From Haloechinothrix alba (lineage in GTDB: Bacteria; Actinomycetota; Actinomycetes; Mycobacteriales; Pseudonocardiaceae): a stretch of 64,000 bases of DNA. The stretch spans positions 52,303 to 116,302 of the forward strand of contig NZ_FZNW01000017.1 in NCBI RefSeq assembly GCF_900188115.1, read 5' to 3'. Position numbers and translations under genes: made by a program. Under the pieces are notes generated by a model that searched no databases, was not told the origin of the DNA, and saw only the letters and a program-made list of their open reading frames with translations. Numbering within the stretch: the first letter of the stretch is position 1; each line of letters opens with the position of its first letter. Shown in pieces: positions 17,212 to 26,365 of the stretch.

Positions 17212-18285
17212 CTAGCGATCGTTCGGGTTCCGCGTCACGTGGCGTCGGTCGAGGCTGAGAGCTTCGTACACCGGGGCGTCCGAGAAGGTGAAGAGGTCCA
17301 TCCTGGTGTGCGCTTCTATACGCAGTGGGCACCAGGACGGCACGGCAACGAGGTCTCCGGCATCGAGGTCGATGGCCTCGCCGTCCAGATAGGCCGTTCC
17401 TGATCCGCGGAACGCCTGCCACACGGACGATCCCACCGTGCGCGTGGTCGCGCTTGTCGCTCCGGGCGCGAGCCGGTGCATCTCGGTGCGTAGCGTCGTC
17501 AGGGCGTCGCTCCCGTTCGTGGGGTTGGTGAAGCGGATTCCCGCGTGCCCTGGGCCGATCACGGTGGCGAAACCGTCGCGCTCGAGTTCCAGCTGCTGCT
17601 CTAGCGCATCGTCGGTGTCCGACCAGCGGTAGGCCATCAGCGGAGAGTTCGGTGTCTCCTCGGCCCAGATCGGACGCAGGCCCGCGTGTCCCCAGAGCTT
17701 CTCGGACCGGGACCGTTCCGGAGTGGCCTTCTCGGTGACCCCGTCCTCGCCGAATTCGAAGAAGCTCGCGTCGAGCTGGTGCACCAGCGGAATGTCGAGT
17801 CCGTCGAGCCATACCATCGGGGCGTCCCCGACGTGATGGTGCCCGTGCCAGTTCATCGACGGGGTGAGCAGGAGGTCGCCCGGACGCATGGCGACCGGAT
17901 CGCCGTTGACGACCGTCCACACGCCCTCACCTTCGACGATGAACCGGAAGGCACCCTGAGCGTGGCGGTGAGCCGGCGCCACCTCACCGACGCCGAGGTA
18001 CTGTACGGCCGCCCACAGGTTCGGCGTCGCGAACGGCTTGCCGTCGAGTCCTGGGTTGGCCAACGCGATGGCGCGGCGCTCCCCGCCGCGCCCGACGGGC
18101 ACGAGCTCGCCCGCCCGCTCGGCCAGCGGGTACAGATCGCTCCAGTGCCACACGTGCGGCCGTGCTGCCGGCTGCGGCGTCTGCGGCATGATGTTGCCGA
18201 TTTCGGTCCACAGCGGAACCAAGCCGGCTCGGTCGAAGTCCCTGTACAGCTGCTTGAGTTCCGGTTCAGTTTCGGTCCCGGTCAT
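17212..18285 (-). CDS. sdgD: Gentisate 1,2-dioxygenase
   Basis: 357 residues with two cupin domains. The N-terminal cupin carries the iron ligands in PAHRHAQGAFRFIVEGEG and the distal His in SMNWHGHHH. It opens the gentisate ring to maleylpyruvate using oxygen and Fe(II). The ATG overlaps the TGA of the ligase gene (ATGA). The order with ligase, CoA-synthetase and hydroxylase genes matches the Streptomyces sdg salicylate pathway as I recall it, hence the symbol; the biochemical class is certain enough without it. Confidence 0.92.
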   Translation of the reverse strand: MTGTETEPELKQLYRDFDRAGLVPLWTEIGNIMPQTPQPAARPHVWHWSDLYPLAERAGELVPVGRGGERRAIALANPGLDGKPFATPNLWAAVQYLGVGEVAPAHRHAQGAFRFIVEGEGVWTVVNGDPVAMRPGDLLLTPSMNWHGHHHVGDAPMVWLDGLDIPLVHQLDASFFEFGEDGVTEKATPERSRSEKLWGHAGLRPIWAEETPNSPLMAYRWSDTDDALEQQLELERDGFATVIGPGHAGIRFTNPTNGSDALTTLRTEMHRLAPGATSATTRTVGSSVWQAFRGSGTAYLDGEAIDLDAGDLVAVPSWCPLRIEAHTRMDLFTFSDAPVYEALSLDRRHVTRNPNDR

Positions 18286-19970
18286 CCTGGGTGGCTTCCT
18301 TCCTCCTCGAGCCGGCGCGCGATGTCGGCACGTAATGCCTTCTTGTCGATCTTTCCGACCTTGGTCTGCGGGATCTCGTCCACCACGACAAGCCGTTCGG
18401 GCCACTTGTACCGCCCGACGCGCGCTTGCTCGTAGGCCGTGCGCAGCTCCTCGAGCGTCAGGCGTTCGCCTGGACGGACCACCACGTAGACACAGACACG
18501 CTCCCCGACGTCGCGGTCGGGCATGGCGACCGCGGCGGCCTGGCTGACTGCCGGTAGCCGGTAGGCGATGTTCTCGACCTCCTCTGCGGAGACGTTCTCC
18601 CCACCACGATTGATCATGTCCTTGTCGCGGCCTTCCACGACAAGGTTGCCGTCCGGCCGCGCCCGGACGATGTCGCCCGAGCGGTACCAGCCGTCGCCCG
18701 TGAACGCCTTCGCGTTGTGCGCGGCTGCCCGGTAGTAGCCCCGCGGGGTGTACGGACCGCGGGTGAGCAGGATGCCGGCCTCGCCGGCTGGTACAGGCGT
18801 GTCGGACTCGTCGACGACACGGATCTCGTCGGCCTCGCACATCGGCCTGCCTTGCGTATGCACGATGACCTCGTCGGGGTCGTCGAGTCTGGTGTAGTTC
18901 AGCAGCCCCTCGGCCATGCCGAACACCTGTTGCAGGGTGCAGCCGAGTACCGGTCCGACACGGCGTGCCAGCTCGGGCGCGAGCCGTGCCCCGCCGACCT
19001 GCAACAACCCGAGCGAGCTCAGATCGTGGGCGGTGTCGGCGTCGCGGAACTCGAGCCAGCGTTGCGCCGCTGCAGGCACCACGGCCGTTGCCGTCACGCG
19101 TTCGCGCTCGATCAGGTCGAACACCTTCGCCGGGTCCGGGGACGCGGTCAGCACGACACGCCCGCCGGCGATGAACGTGCCGAGGATGCCGGGGCAGGCC
19201 AGCGGGAAGTTGTGTGACAGGGGTAACACGCCGAGGTATACGGTGTCGCTGTCGAAGCCGCATACGGCTGCGGACCGCTTGGCGTTGTAGGCGTAGTCGT
19301 CGTGCGTGCGCGGGATCAGTTTGGGCAGCCCGGTGGTGCCGCCGGAGAGCAGGAACACTGCCACGCTGCCCGGATCCGGTGGCGCGCTGTCGAGCTCCTC
19401 GCGTGCCCGCGCGGGATCACCTGCCGGCGCGCACACCTGCCGGAGGTCGACGCTGCCGGCACCGGGCGCGTCGGAGGTGACCAGCACGTGCTCGACGGTG
19501 CTGCTCTGCTCGGCGATGCGGTGGGCCATCGCCACGTGGTCGAAGCCCTTCAGCTCGTCCGGCACGGCAATCGCCCGTGCCTCGGCGTGCTCGACGAGAT
19601 GGCTCAATTCGTGGTCGCGGTGTGCGGGCAGGGCCATCACCGGCACCACACCGAGCCGCAGGCACCCGATGACCAGCGCGATGAACTCCCAGCAGTTGGG
19701 CAGCTGCACCACGATCCGGTCGTCGGGGCGCAGTCCCAGCTCCCGCAGCCGGAGAGCCGCACCGTCGGCGCGAGCGAGAAGCTGAGCGTAGGTCAGGCGT
19801 GTCGACCCGTCGACGACCGCCATTGCTGCTGGTGAGGCCTCGGCGCGGGCAATGAAGTACTGCGCCAGCGGGATGCCCTCCCAGTACCCTTCGGCCCGGT
19901 AGCGTGCGGCGGCGTCGGCCGGCCAGGGCACAACGCCTTCGGCTGTCGGTGATGTTCGCACCGAGCTCAT
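18282..19970 (-). CDS. sdgA: Salicylate (aryl acid)-AMP ligase, DhbE/EntE-like
   Basis: 562 residues of the ANL adenylate-forming superfamily. The P-loop block LLSGGTTGLPKLIPRTHDDY is the version typical of aryl-AMP ligases such as DhbE, EntE and salicylate-AMP ligases rather than fatty-acid ligases. The A5 (FGMAEGLLNYTR), A7/A8 (YRSGDIVR, KDMINRGGENVSAEEVEN) and C-terminal Lys (PQTKVGKIDKKALR) motifs are all present. It should activate salicylate to salicylyl-AMP. It overlaps both neighbours by ATGA. Confidence 0.88.
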   Translation of the reverse strand: MSSVRTSPTAEGVVPWPADAAARYRAEGYWEGIPLAQYFIARAEASPAAMAVVDGSTRLTYAQLLARADGAALRLRELGLRPDDRIVVQLPNCWEFIALVIGCLRLGVVPVMALPAHRDHELSHLVEHAEARAIAVPDELKGFDHVAMAHRIAEQSSTVEHVLVTSDAPGAGSVDLRQVCAPAGDPARAREELDSAPPDPGSVAVFLLSGGTTGLPKLIPRTHDDYAYNAKRSAAVCGFDSDTVYLGVLPLSHNFPLACPGILGTFIAGGRVVLTASPDPAKVFDLIERERVTATAVVPAAAQRWLEFRDADTAHDLSSLGLLQVGGARLAPELARRVGPVLGCTLQQVFGMAEGLLNYTRLDDPDEVIVHTQGRPMCEADEIRVVDESDTPVPAGEAGILLTRGPYTPRGYYRAAAHNAKAFTGDGWYRSGDIVRARPDGNLVVEGRDKDMINRGGENVSAEEVENIAYRLPAVSQAAAVAMPDRDVGERVCVYVVVRPGERLTLEELRTAYEQARVGRYKWPERLVVVDEIPQTKVGKIDKKALRADIARRLEEEGSHPG

Positions 19971-22024
19971 CCTTCCTCCTGCCTAGGCGTGAGCACAGCA
20001 TCCAGTGCCACCAGACCCGAGCCGGTCACGCGGAGCGGATTGATCTCGATCTCGCTCACGTGCGGATGCGCGAGGAGAACCCCACCCAGCGACGTGATCA
20101 CCCGGGCGAACTCCCCACGGTCCAGCACAGGGCCTCCCCGCCACCCGCCCAACAGCGCTCGACCCGCCAGCTCGTCAGGCATCGTCATGGCCTCAGCAGC
20201 CTCGAGCGGGGCGACTCGGACGCTGACGTCGGCGAGAGCCTCGGTGGCGGTTCCTCCGAGTCCGCACAGCACGATCGGCCCGAACACCGGGTCGCGCCGG
20301 GCTCCGACAACCAGATCCACGCCGGACGGCGCCATCTCCTCGACCAGGTAACGCGTGGCACCTGTGCCCTCGAGCGCGTCGAGCGCGTCTGCCAGCTGTG
20401 ACTCGGTGCGGATATCGAGGTGTACCCCGCCGACGTCGGTCTTGTGCAGGATGGTGGCATCGAGGATCTTCACCGCCACTCCGGGACCGAGTTCGGCCAG
20501 CGCCTGGCAGGCCTGCTCACGAGAGTCGCACACGCGGCTGTCCGGGACGGGAACATCCAGCGTGTGCAGGAACTCCTTGGCTGCCGCTTCATCGACCGTG
20601 CCCGCGGGTGCGAGGGGTACCTGACGCGTCGTGCCGGACCCGCCCGCGCCGCGGTACCGAGCTCGGGCGTCGGCGACCAGCGCCCGCGTCGCGTTGGCCG
20701 TTCCGGTCGGGCTGGACAGCGCCGGGACGCCGATCTTGTGCAGCTGGTCCCGGACCTCGACGGTGTCATCGGCCGGCCCGCCGAGCGTGACGACTGCCGG
20801 CGCGCGCTCCGGCAACCCGGCCTCCTGCACCGCACTGACGAGATCGATGGCGTCCGGTTCGGTCAGCATGTAGGTGGCCACGAGGTCGATCGCGGGATCG
20901 TCTGCCACGCTGCGCAGCACGGTGCCGAACCCGGCACCCGGCCTGCCTGTGTCGACCGGGTTGTGCTGGTAGGTCAGCGGGGGTAGTACCTCGCCGATGC
21001 GTGACCGCGTCGTCGTGGACAGCTCCGGTATCCGCAGACCGTCGGTGCGCAGGCGGTCCTCCACGAGCAGGCCCGGTCCGGCCTGCGCTGTGATCACGCC
21101 GATACCGGGGTCGGCTGCGGGTTCGAGCCGCAAGTGGGAAAGCGCGGTGAGCGCGTCGACCAACTCGCGATCGTCGTCGACCAGAACCGCACCCGCCTGC
21201 CGCAATGCCGCGCGAGTCGTGCGCCACGAGGTCGCCAGCGCGCCGGTGTGCGAGCGCGCGAATGCGGCCACGTCGCTGCGCCCCGTGACCAGCGCTACGA
21301 CGGGTTTGGCACGCACGGTGGACCGCACGGCCTCCAGCAGCCGTCTGCCGTCGGCCACCGACTCGATGTGCAGCGCGACCACCTCGGTGGCCGGATCAGT
21401 CGCGAGGTACTCCAGCACGTCCGGGGCGGTCACATCGACACCGGCACCCAGCCCCGCCGCCAGACTGCTGCCAACGCCCGCGTCGGCCAGCGCGAACGCC
21501 AGGGCATGGTTCACCCCACCGCTGGTGGCGACTATCCCGACAGGGCCTGCGGGCAGCTGGGCCGCAGCCGGCACGAAGCTGGCGACGAGGCCGCGCTGGG
21601 GTGCGACGAAACCCGAGGTGTTGGGTCCCAGCACTCGAATGCCGGTCCGAGCCACGACCTCGAGAACGGCGCGCTGGTGCTCGGCACCCTCCTGGCCGAT
21701 CTCGGCGAAGCCACCGGAGCAGATCACCGCCGCCCGGGCTCCTGCGTCGTGGGCCTCGCCGAGAGCGGTCGCGGTCGCGTTCGCGGGCACGCACAGCACA
21801 ACGAGGTCGATGGTCCGGCCGGTCGCGGCGACGGCCTCGCGCAGCGAGCCGTACACCCCCTCCGCCGGATCCGGATGCCGCGCGTTGACCAGCGCGCATC
21901 CGTGTTCGTAGGTGGACAGCGAGCGTGCCATCACGGCACCGAGCTTTCCTCCGGTGCGGGAGCCCCCGATCACCGCGACGGTGCGGGGCGCGAACATCGC
22001 CTGAAGATCACCCGCCATGGTCAT
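19967..22024 (-). CDS. sdgB: Acyl-CoA synthetase, NDP-forming (ACD) type, fused alpha/beta
   Basis: 685 residues. The N-terminal CoA-binding Rossmann domain (APRTVAVIGGSRTGGKLG), succinyl-CoA-synthetase-like flavodoxin domains (about 150-450) and a C-terminal ATP-grasp domain (GPGVAVKILDATILHKTDVGG) form the full ADP-forming architecture. In the operon it probably makes or hands over the aryl-CoA after adenylation by the upstream-type ligase. The ATG at 22024 overlaps the hydroxylase stop; a longer upstream frame is antisense-like noise. The phospho-His region is not verified by me. Confidence 0.85.
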   Translation of the reverse strand: MTMAGDLQAMFAPRTVAVIGGSRTGGKLGAVMARSLSTYEHGCALVNARHPDPAEGVYGSLREAVAATGRTIDLVVLCVPANATATALGEAHDAGARAAVICSGGFAEIGQEGAEHQRAVLEVVARTGIRVLGPNTSGFVAPQRGLVASFVPAAAQLPAGPVGIVATSGGVNHALAFALADAGVGSSLAAGLGAGVDVTAPDVLEYLATDPATEVVALHIESVADGRRLLEAVRSTVRAKPVVALVTGRSDVAAFARSHTGALATSWRTTRAALRQAGAVLVDDDRELVDALTALSHLRLEPAADPGIGVITAQAGPGLLVEDRLRTDGLRIPELSTTTRSRIGEVLPPLTYQHNPVDTGRPGAGFGTVLRSVADDPAIDLVATYMLTEPDAIDLVSAVQEAGLPERAPAVVTLGGPADDTVEVRDQLHKIGVPALSSPTGTANATRALVADARARYRGAGGSGTTRQVPLAPAGTVDEAAAKEFLHTLDVPVPDSRVCDSREQACQALAELGPGVAVKILDATILHKTDVGGVHLDIRTESQLADALDALEGTGATRYLVEEMAPSGVDLVVGARRDPVFGPIVLCGLGGTATEALADVSVRVAPLEAAEAMTMPDELAGRALLGGWRGGPVLDRGEFARVITSLGGVLLAHPHVSEIEINPLRVTGSGLVALDAVLTPRQEEG

Positions 22025-23580
22025 CGGACCACCGCCTGCGCGGGTGCGACCGCATCGGCGCGCCCGGACAGCACGAGCGTGGCGGCGCGGTCGGCGTCGG
22101 CATCCGGTTCGATCACCAGCGTGGGAATGCCGTGCACGAGCCGGGCCTGTTCGGAAAGCAGCGTCCTGGTCAACGCTGAGCCCGCGTGCACGGCCACGAG
22201 TGCCGGACCGTGCTCCGCGCGGCCGGCGAGCTCGTCGTAGGCGGCAGGCAGTCCGGATTCGTCCTCCGGGGCGGCCAGCCACAGGCCCCACGGGGCCGTC
22301 GCCGCACGTGGCTGTAGTGGATCGGTTGTCAGGTGCACGCCGGGATCGTCGGTGAGGAACCGGCCAGGCAGCCGCGTGTCCCCTAGCTCGAGTGGCGTGT
22401 CGAGCACGTCGTGGCCGTCGTGTTCGGCACGCCAGGCCCGCTCGACGTCGGCGACGAATTCCGGGTCCCGACCGGCCAGCCTGCTTCGGCCGATGCTGCG
22501 GGTGAGGAAGTGGAAGGTGAAGCGCGTGGGGTCGAACGACTCGTGATACCGCCCGAAACGCTCCCACCAGGACAGGCTGGGCCGCGCGGAGTCCTGGATC
22601 TTGGCCACCCCGGGCATGCGGTCGCGCTCGTAGCGCTGCAAAGCCCCGGCGACGTCGTCCGGTGTCCTCCTGAGTGCCGCGGCCAGCGCCACCGCGTCCT
22701 CCATCGCCATCTTCGTTCCCGACCCTACGGAGAAGTGGGCGGTGTGTGCGGCGTCGCCGAGCAGCACCACGTTGCCGTGGTGCCAGGAGCGCGCGCGCCG
22801 GGTGCGGAAGTTGCCCCACCGCGAGTTGTTCGTGAGCAACGGCCGGCCGTCGATCTGGTGCGCGAACAGCTTCTCCAGGTAATCCTTCGTCTTGGTGTCG
22901 CTGATCCCCGGAGGTTGGCTGGTGTCGAACTCGTCGAGACCGGCGGCGCGCCACGTGCGCTCGTCCGTTTCGACGATGAACGTACTGACCGTGTCGCTGA
23001 TCGGGTACCCGTGCACCGCGAACGCGCCGTGCTGGCTACGCTCGTGGACGAACGTCAGCCCACGGAACTGGTACGGCGTGCCGAACCAGATGAACTTCGC
23101 GTCCGCGACCTCGACCGACGGCGCCACCGCATCGGCCAGTTCCTCGCGGAGGCGCGAGTTCGCACCATCCGCAGCGACGACCAGGTCGTAGCCGTCCAGC
23201 TCGGTGAGCCCCGTGATCGCGTGCTGGAATCGTAGGTCGACACCGACCTCGGCGGCCCTGTCTTGGAGGAGCTGCAGGAGCTTCTTGCGATCGATAGCCG
23301 CCATCCCGTTGCCGGCGCAGCGCAGGACCTGCCCCTTCAGGCGGACCTCGATCTCGTCCCAGTGTGCACCGTGGTCGCGCAATCCCTCGAGCAGCACCGG
23401 ATCGGCTTGATGGATAGCGTCCAATGTGGCGTCCGAGAACACGACACCGAAACCGAAGGTGTCCTCGGCACGGTTGCGTTCGAACACCGTCACCGCGACC
23501 TCCGGCATCGCCTGTTTGATCAACGTGGCACAGAACAGCCCGCCCGGGCCTCCGCCCACGCAAGCGATCCGTCTCACCAT
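22021..23580 (-). CDS. sdgC: Salicylyl-CoA 5-hydroxylase-like FAD monooxygenase
   Basis: About 519 residues. The FAD dinucleotide fold is at the N-terminus (IACVGGGPGGLFCATL), the DG motif is VVAADGANSRLR and the second FAD motif is VVLLGDAAHTAHFSVGSGTKMAMEDA. This last form is typical of aryl-CoA monooxygenases (salicylyl-CoA and 2-aminobenzoyl-CoA hydroxylases). A C-terminal extension of about 130 residues may bind CoA. It would make gentisyl-CoA. It is the first gene of the operon; ATG 23580 is chosen because GAGG is 5 bases upstream. A TTACGTGTC operator-like site lies about 28 bases upstream. Confidence 0.87.
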   Translation of the reverse strand: MVRRIACVGGGPGGLFCATLIKQAMPEVAVTVFERNRAEDTFGFGVVFSDATLDAIHQADPVLLEGLRDHGAHWDEIEVRLKGQVLRCAGNGMAAIDRKKLLQLLQDRAAEVGVDLRFQHAITGLTELDGYDLVVAADGANSRLREELADAVAPSVEVADAKFIWFGTPYQFRGLTFVHERSQHGAFAVHGYPISDTVSTFIVETDERTWRAAGLDEFDTSQPPGISDTKTKDYLEKLFAHQIDGRPLLTNNSRWGNFRTRRARSWHHGNVVLLGDAAHTAHFSVGSGTKMAMEDAVALAAALRRTPDDVAGALQRYERDRMPGVAKIQDSARPSLSWWERFGRYHESFDPTRFTFHFLTRSIGRSRLAGRDPEFVADVERAWRAEHDGHDVLDTPLELGDTRLPGRFLTDDPGVHLTTDPLQPRAATAPWGLWLAAPEDESGLPAAYDELAGRAEHGPALVAVHAGSALTRTLLSEQARLVHGIPTLVIEPDADADRAATLVLSGRADAVAPAQAVVR

Positions 23581-23607
23581 CTCCACCTCGCTGCTGCCAC
23601 CGGGACG

Positions 23608-23629
23608 TTACGTGTCAAAAATAGCACGT
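23608..23629 (-). promoter_or_regulatory. Candidate operator/promoter of the salicylate operon
   Basis: TTACGTGTC at 23608-23616 lies inside an ACGTG/CACGT inverted repeat (23610-23614 and 23625-23629) just upstream of the first operon gene. The same nine bases occur at 27202-27210 before the symporter unit. The surrounding stretch to 23660 is AT-rich for this genome, as expected of a promoter. Confidence 0.5.
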
Positions 23630-23719
23630 CCGTCGACATATTGAAACCTTTTTGTGTGACCGAGCGGGGCCGGCGCACTGAGTCGCGTTCCGGCCCCGCT
23701 CGCGCAGCGCTTCCAGACC

Positions 23720-26065
23720 TCAGCCGAACTGCTCGATCCGGTCACAGCCCAGCAACGTGACCTCGACCGGGCCGTCTGTGGTGACGTCCAGCTCGGTGTC
23801 GCAGCCGACCTGTGCCTGTGCCGGGTCGACCGCCAGCGAATCGATGTTGGTCACGTTGATCTCGATACGGTTCTCGCGCGGTTCCTCGGGCGGATCCGGG
23901 AGGTGCCGGAACTCCCTGAGGTACGGATTGACGGGGATCGTATTGCCGGAGACGCTGTGCAGTTCGGTCTGTTTCCCTCCGACCGCGCGCTCGCCGGCAC
24001 CGAAGCCGCGCGAGAACGCCTCGACCGTACCCAGCTCGTCGTCCTGACGAGTGTCGATGCCGGGCAGCCAGTACGCGCGGTCGCCGACGAGGCCGGACTG
24101 CGGGTCGTCCATGAGCGGGTTACGTACATAGCTCACCCGTGCGGGGTCGTCGACGCGAGCCCCATCGCCGACCCAATCGGTCAGCACATCCCAGGTGCCA
24201 CCGACCGAGATACCCTGGACCGCTGCCTCGCACATGAACGCGTGCTCGGAGGCTACTCCGGCCCAGGTGATGAACTCGTAGTCGTAGTCACCGGCAGCGT
24301 ACGCTTCGGCACGCTCACGCGTGATGTTGTACGGGATGAAGTCATCATTGGCTCCGGCCCACTCCATGACCGGCTGGTTGTGCCGCGACGGCAGCAGCGG
24401 GGTGAGCTTCGACCCGGCTTCGTGCTCGGTCACCGTGTCGACGGGCAGCGTGTCGGCGACCGCGTTGACCCCGGGGAACGACGGTGCCCTGTCGAGGCCG
24501 TCGCAGATGAAGGCCTTGCTGAACGCGTCCGGGAACTGCAACGAGAGTTTGTTGGCACCGTAGGCGCCGCTGGAGAACCCGCCCAGCATGCTGCGGTCCG
24601 GGGCGAGCGGGTAATGCCGTTGGGCATCGGCGATCGCCTCGAACACGCTGGCACCGGACCGCCCGTAGAACCAGTTGTCGCTGCCGCGTCCATCGACCGC
24701 GACGACGGCCGTCGGCGTCTCCGCCTCCCGCGCCAACGACTGGTAAAGATCGTTCTCCCCGGTCACCCACTCGCCGGGTGTCTGGGCGAATCCCGGCAAC
24801 CAGGTCAGCGACGCGTACCCGCCCCCGGACGCCCCCTCCTCCGGGATGTGGATCAGGTAGCGCTGAAGCTGGCCGGCCAGGCTGGGCACGCAGTCATCAC
24901 GACACACCCAGCCGAACTGGCCGCTCGGGCGCTCCGACGACCCCTCGGAACTGTGCAGGTTCAGGCCGTCCTGCTGGGTGAACGCCCCGGCCGGCGGGCC
25001 GCCGGCGTCGCCGGGCATCCGTCGCCCCTGCTCGTTCTCGAAGTGGCTCGGATAGATGCGGTGGATATAGCCGGTGTCGGGCACGCCCTCACGCTGACCT
25101 GTCATGTCGTCTTCGACCTGGCGCCGCAGCTTCGCGAAGTCGACCTCGGCGAAGAAGTCGCTGATGTCTCCGGCAGCGATCGCCTCCTTCTGCTGCCGGT
25201 CCCGCCACGGCGCGTCCAGCGGTTCGTCGTACCGGAACGCGACGTCGAAGAACGCTGACGGCGCCGGGTCGCCCAGCTGTGCCCCGCCGGGGTGGCCCTC
25301 GTCGGCGACCTGCCGCGGAACCAGGTACTGATCGTTGCCCGTGTCCCAGAGGCCGCTTGCGGCGGCGATACGCACCGTCTCGTCACCAGGGTCGAACACC
25401 GAGTTCGGTACGTGCACCTCGACCTGTCGTCGTTCCAGGTCAACGGTGGCCGCCCCACCACCGACCTCCTCCCCGCTTGCAGCATCGACGAACCGCGCTT
25501 GCGAGCCGTGCACGGTGACGAAGCTTTCCGCCGGTAGCACCGTGTTCGCCCCATGCGGCGCTTCCACCGGTTCATCGGAATCGCCCAATGCGATCGTGGT
25601 AGCGACCAGGTCCGGATCGGTCATGGTGTTGTAGGTGATACGGAAGGCCGTCCCGTCACCGTGTGGTTGCGCCCGGAGTTCGACGAGGTCGGCCGCATTC
25701 CTTCGATAGGCATCATCGGTGGGATAGGTGTAGGCATCCAACGCGGTCTCAGCAGGCCAATCCATGTACGTACCGCCGCCATGGTCGTCCCACAAGCACC
25801 CTTGGTACAGGAACTCGCCGGCACGGTAGGCGCTGCTCATGCACACCTGGGTCGGCTCGGCACGCCAGATTCCCGTGTTCTCCAGCTGCGGCGCGCGTGG
25901 CGGTTCGTCGTGCAGGATGCTCGGGCCGGCATCGTCCTGCCACGCAGCTTCTTCGGAATCGTCCGAAGCCCCCGCTGTCGCGCTACCCGCCAGGGGCGCG
26001 GCCAGTAGCGCGACAGCCACTACGGGAACGATCACGGGCCGCCCCCGCCGCCTTGTAGACCTCAT
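23720..26065 (-). CDS. Large secreted esterase / prolyl-oligopeptidase-like hydrolase
   Basis: 781 residues. A twin-Arg-like, basic signal (RSTRRRGRP, hydrophobic core, AxA end) precedes an N-terminal beta-sandwich of about 350 residues of the glucodextranase-C-like kind (ITYNTMTDPDLVATTIALG). A catalytic alpha/beta-hydrolase domain follows: nucleophile Ser in GGFSSGAYGANK, Asp in EWAGANDDFIPYN and His in GVASEHAFMC are likely triad residues. The mature enzyme acts outside the cell; the substrate is not known, but its place next to the salicylate operon suggests an aromatic ester. ATG 26065 has GGAGG nine bases upstream. Confidence 0.75.
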   Translation of the reverse strand: MRSTRRRGRPVIVPVVAVALLAAPLAGSATAGASDDSEEAAWQDDAGPSILHDEPPRAPQLENTGIWRAEPTQVCMSSAYRAGEFLYQGCLWDDHGGGTYMDWPAETALDAYTYPTDDAYRRNAADLVELRAQPHGDGTAFRITYNTMTDPDLVATTIALGDSDEPVEAPHGANTVLPAESFVTVHGSQARFVDAASGEEVGGGAATVDLERRQVEVHVPNSVFDPGDETVRIAAASGLWDTGNDQYLVPRQVADEGHPGGAQLGDPAPSAFFDVAFRYDEPLDAPWRDRQQKEAIAAGDISDFFAEVDFAKLRRQVEDDMTGQREGVPDTGYIHRIYPSHFENEQGRRMPGDAGGPPAGAFTQQDGLNLHSSEGSSERPSGQFGWVCRDDCVPSLAGQLQRYLIHIPEEGASGGGYASLTWLPGFAQTPGEWVTGENDLYQSLAREAETPTAVVAVDGRGSDNWFYGRSGASVFEAIADAQRHYPLAPDRSMLGGFSSGAYGANKLSLQFPDAFSKAFICDGLDRAPSFPGVNAVADTLPVDTVTEHEAGSKLTPLLPSRHNQPVMEWAGANDDFIPYNITRERAEAYAAGDYDYEFITWAGVASEHAFMCEAAVQGISVGGTWDVLTDWVGDGARVDDPARVSYVRNPLMDDPQSGLVGDRAYWLPGIDTRQDDELGTVEAFSRGFGAGERAVGGKQTELHSVSGNTIPVNPYLREFRHLPDPPEEPRENRIEINVTNIDSLAVDPAQAQVGCDTELDVTTDGPVEVTLLGCDRIEQFG

Positions 26066-26365
26066 CGTCAGCAACCTCCGATATTAGTGTCACATACAGA
26101 ACGATCGAGATAGAAACGAATCATAAACTTCGCGTCAAGCACTCCGGAACACGGACGCGTCAGAACAGAGAGATACGGAGGCACGGAACTGTCGAGCGTG
26201 CCGTATCATGTGCCAACTATGGTCCGACCGTCACGGCAACGAAACTTTGATACGTCACAGGTCGCCCGAACCAGTGACGGAGGCGCGGAACCGCCGTCAC
26301 AGCGTGACCGCGGAGTACATGCGAGACTCGGAAACCCCACGGTGACACCGAGCAAGGAGGGGCGC
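26066..26365. other. Divergent intergenic region between esterase and PaaX-like regulator
   Basis: 300 bases without a supported gene; an in-frame extension of the regulator to 26198 lacks a ribosome site. It contains AT-rich tracts (26081-26130) that suit promoters and a GTGTCA half-site at 26087-26092 reminiscent of the TTACGTGTC motif. Confidence 0.45.

Noticed and set aside
22025..22954. N-terminal extension giving a 995-residue CoA synthetase
   Set aside because: The extra 310 residues lie inside the hydroxylase gene and are Arg/Gly-rich noise; the normal start overlaps the hydroxylase stop by ATGA.
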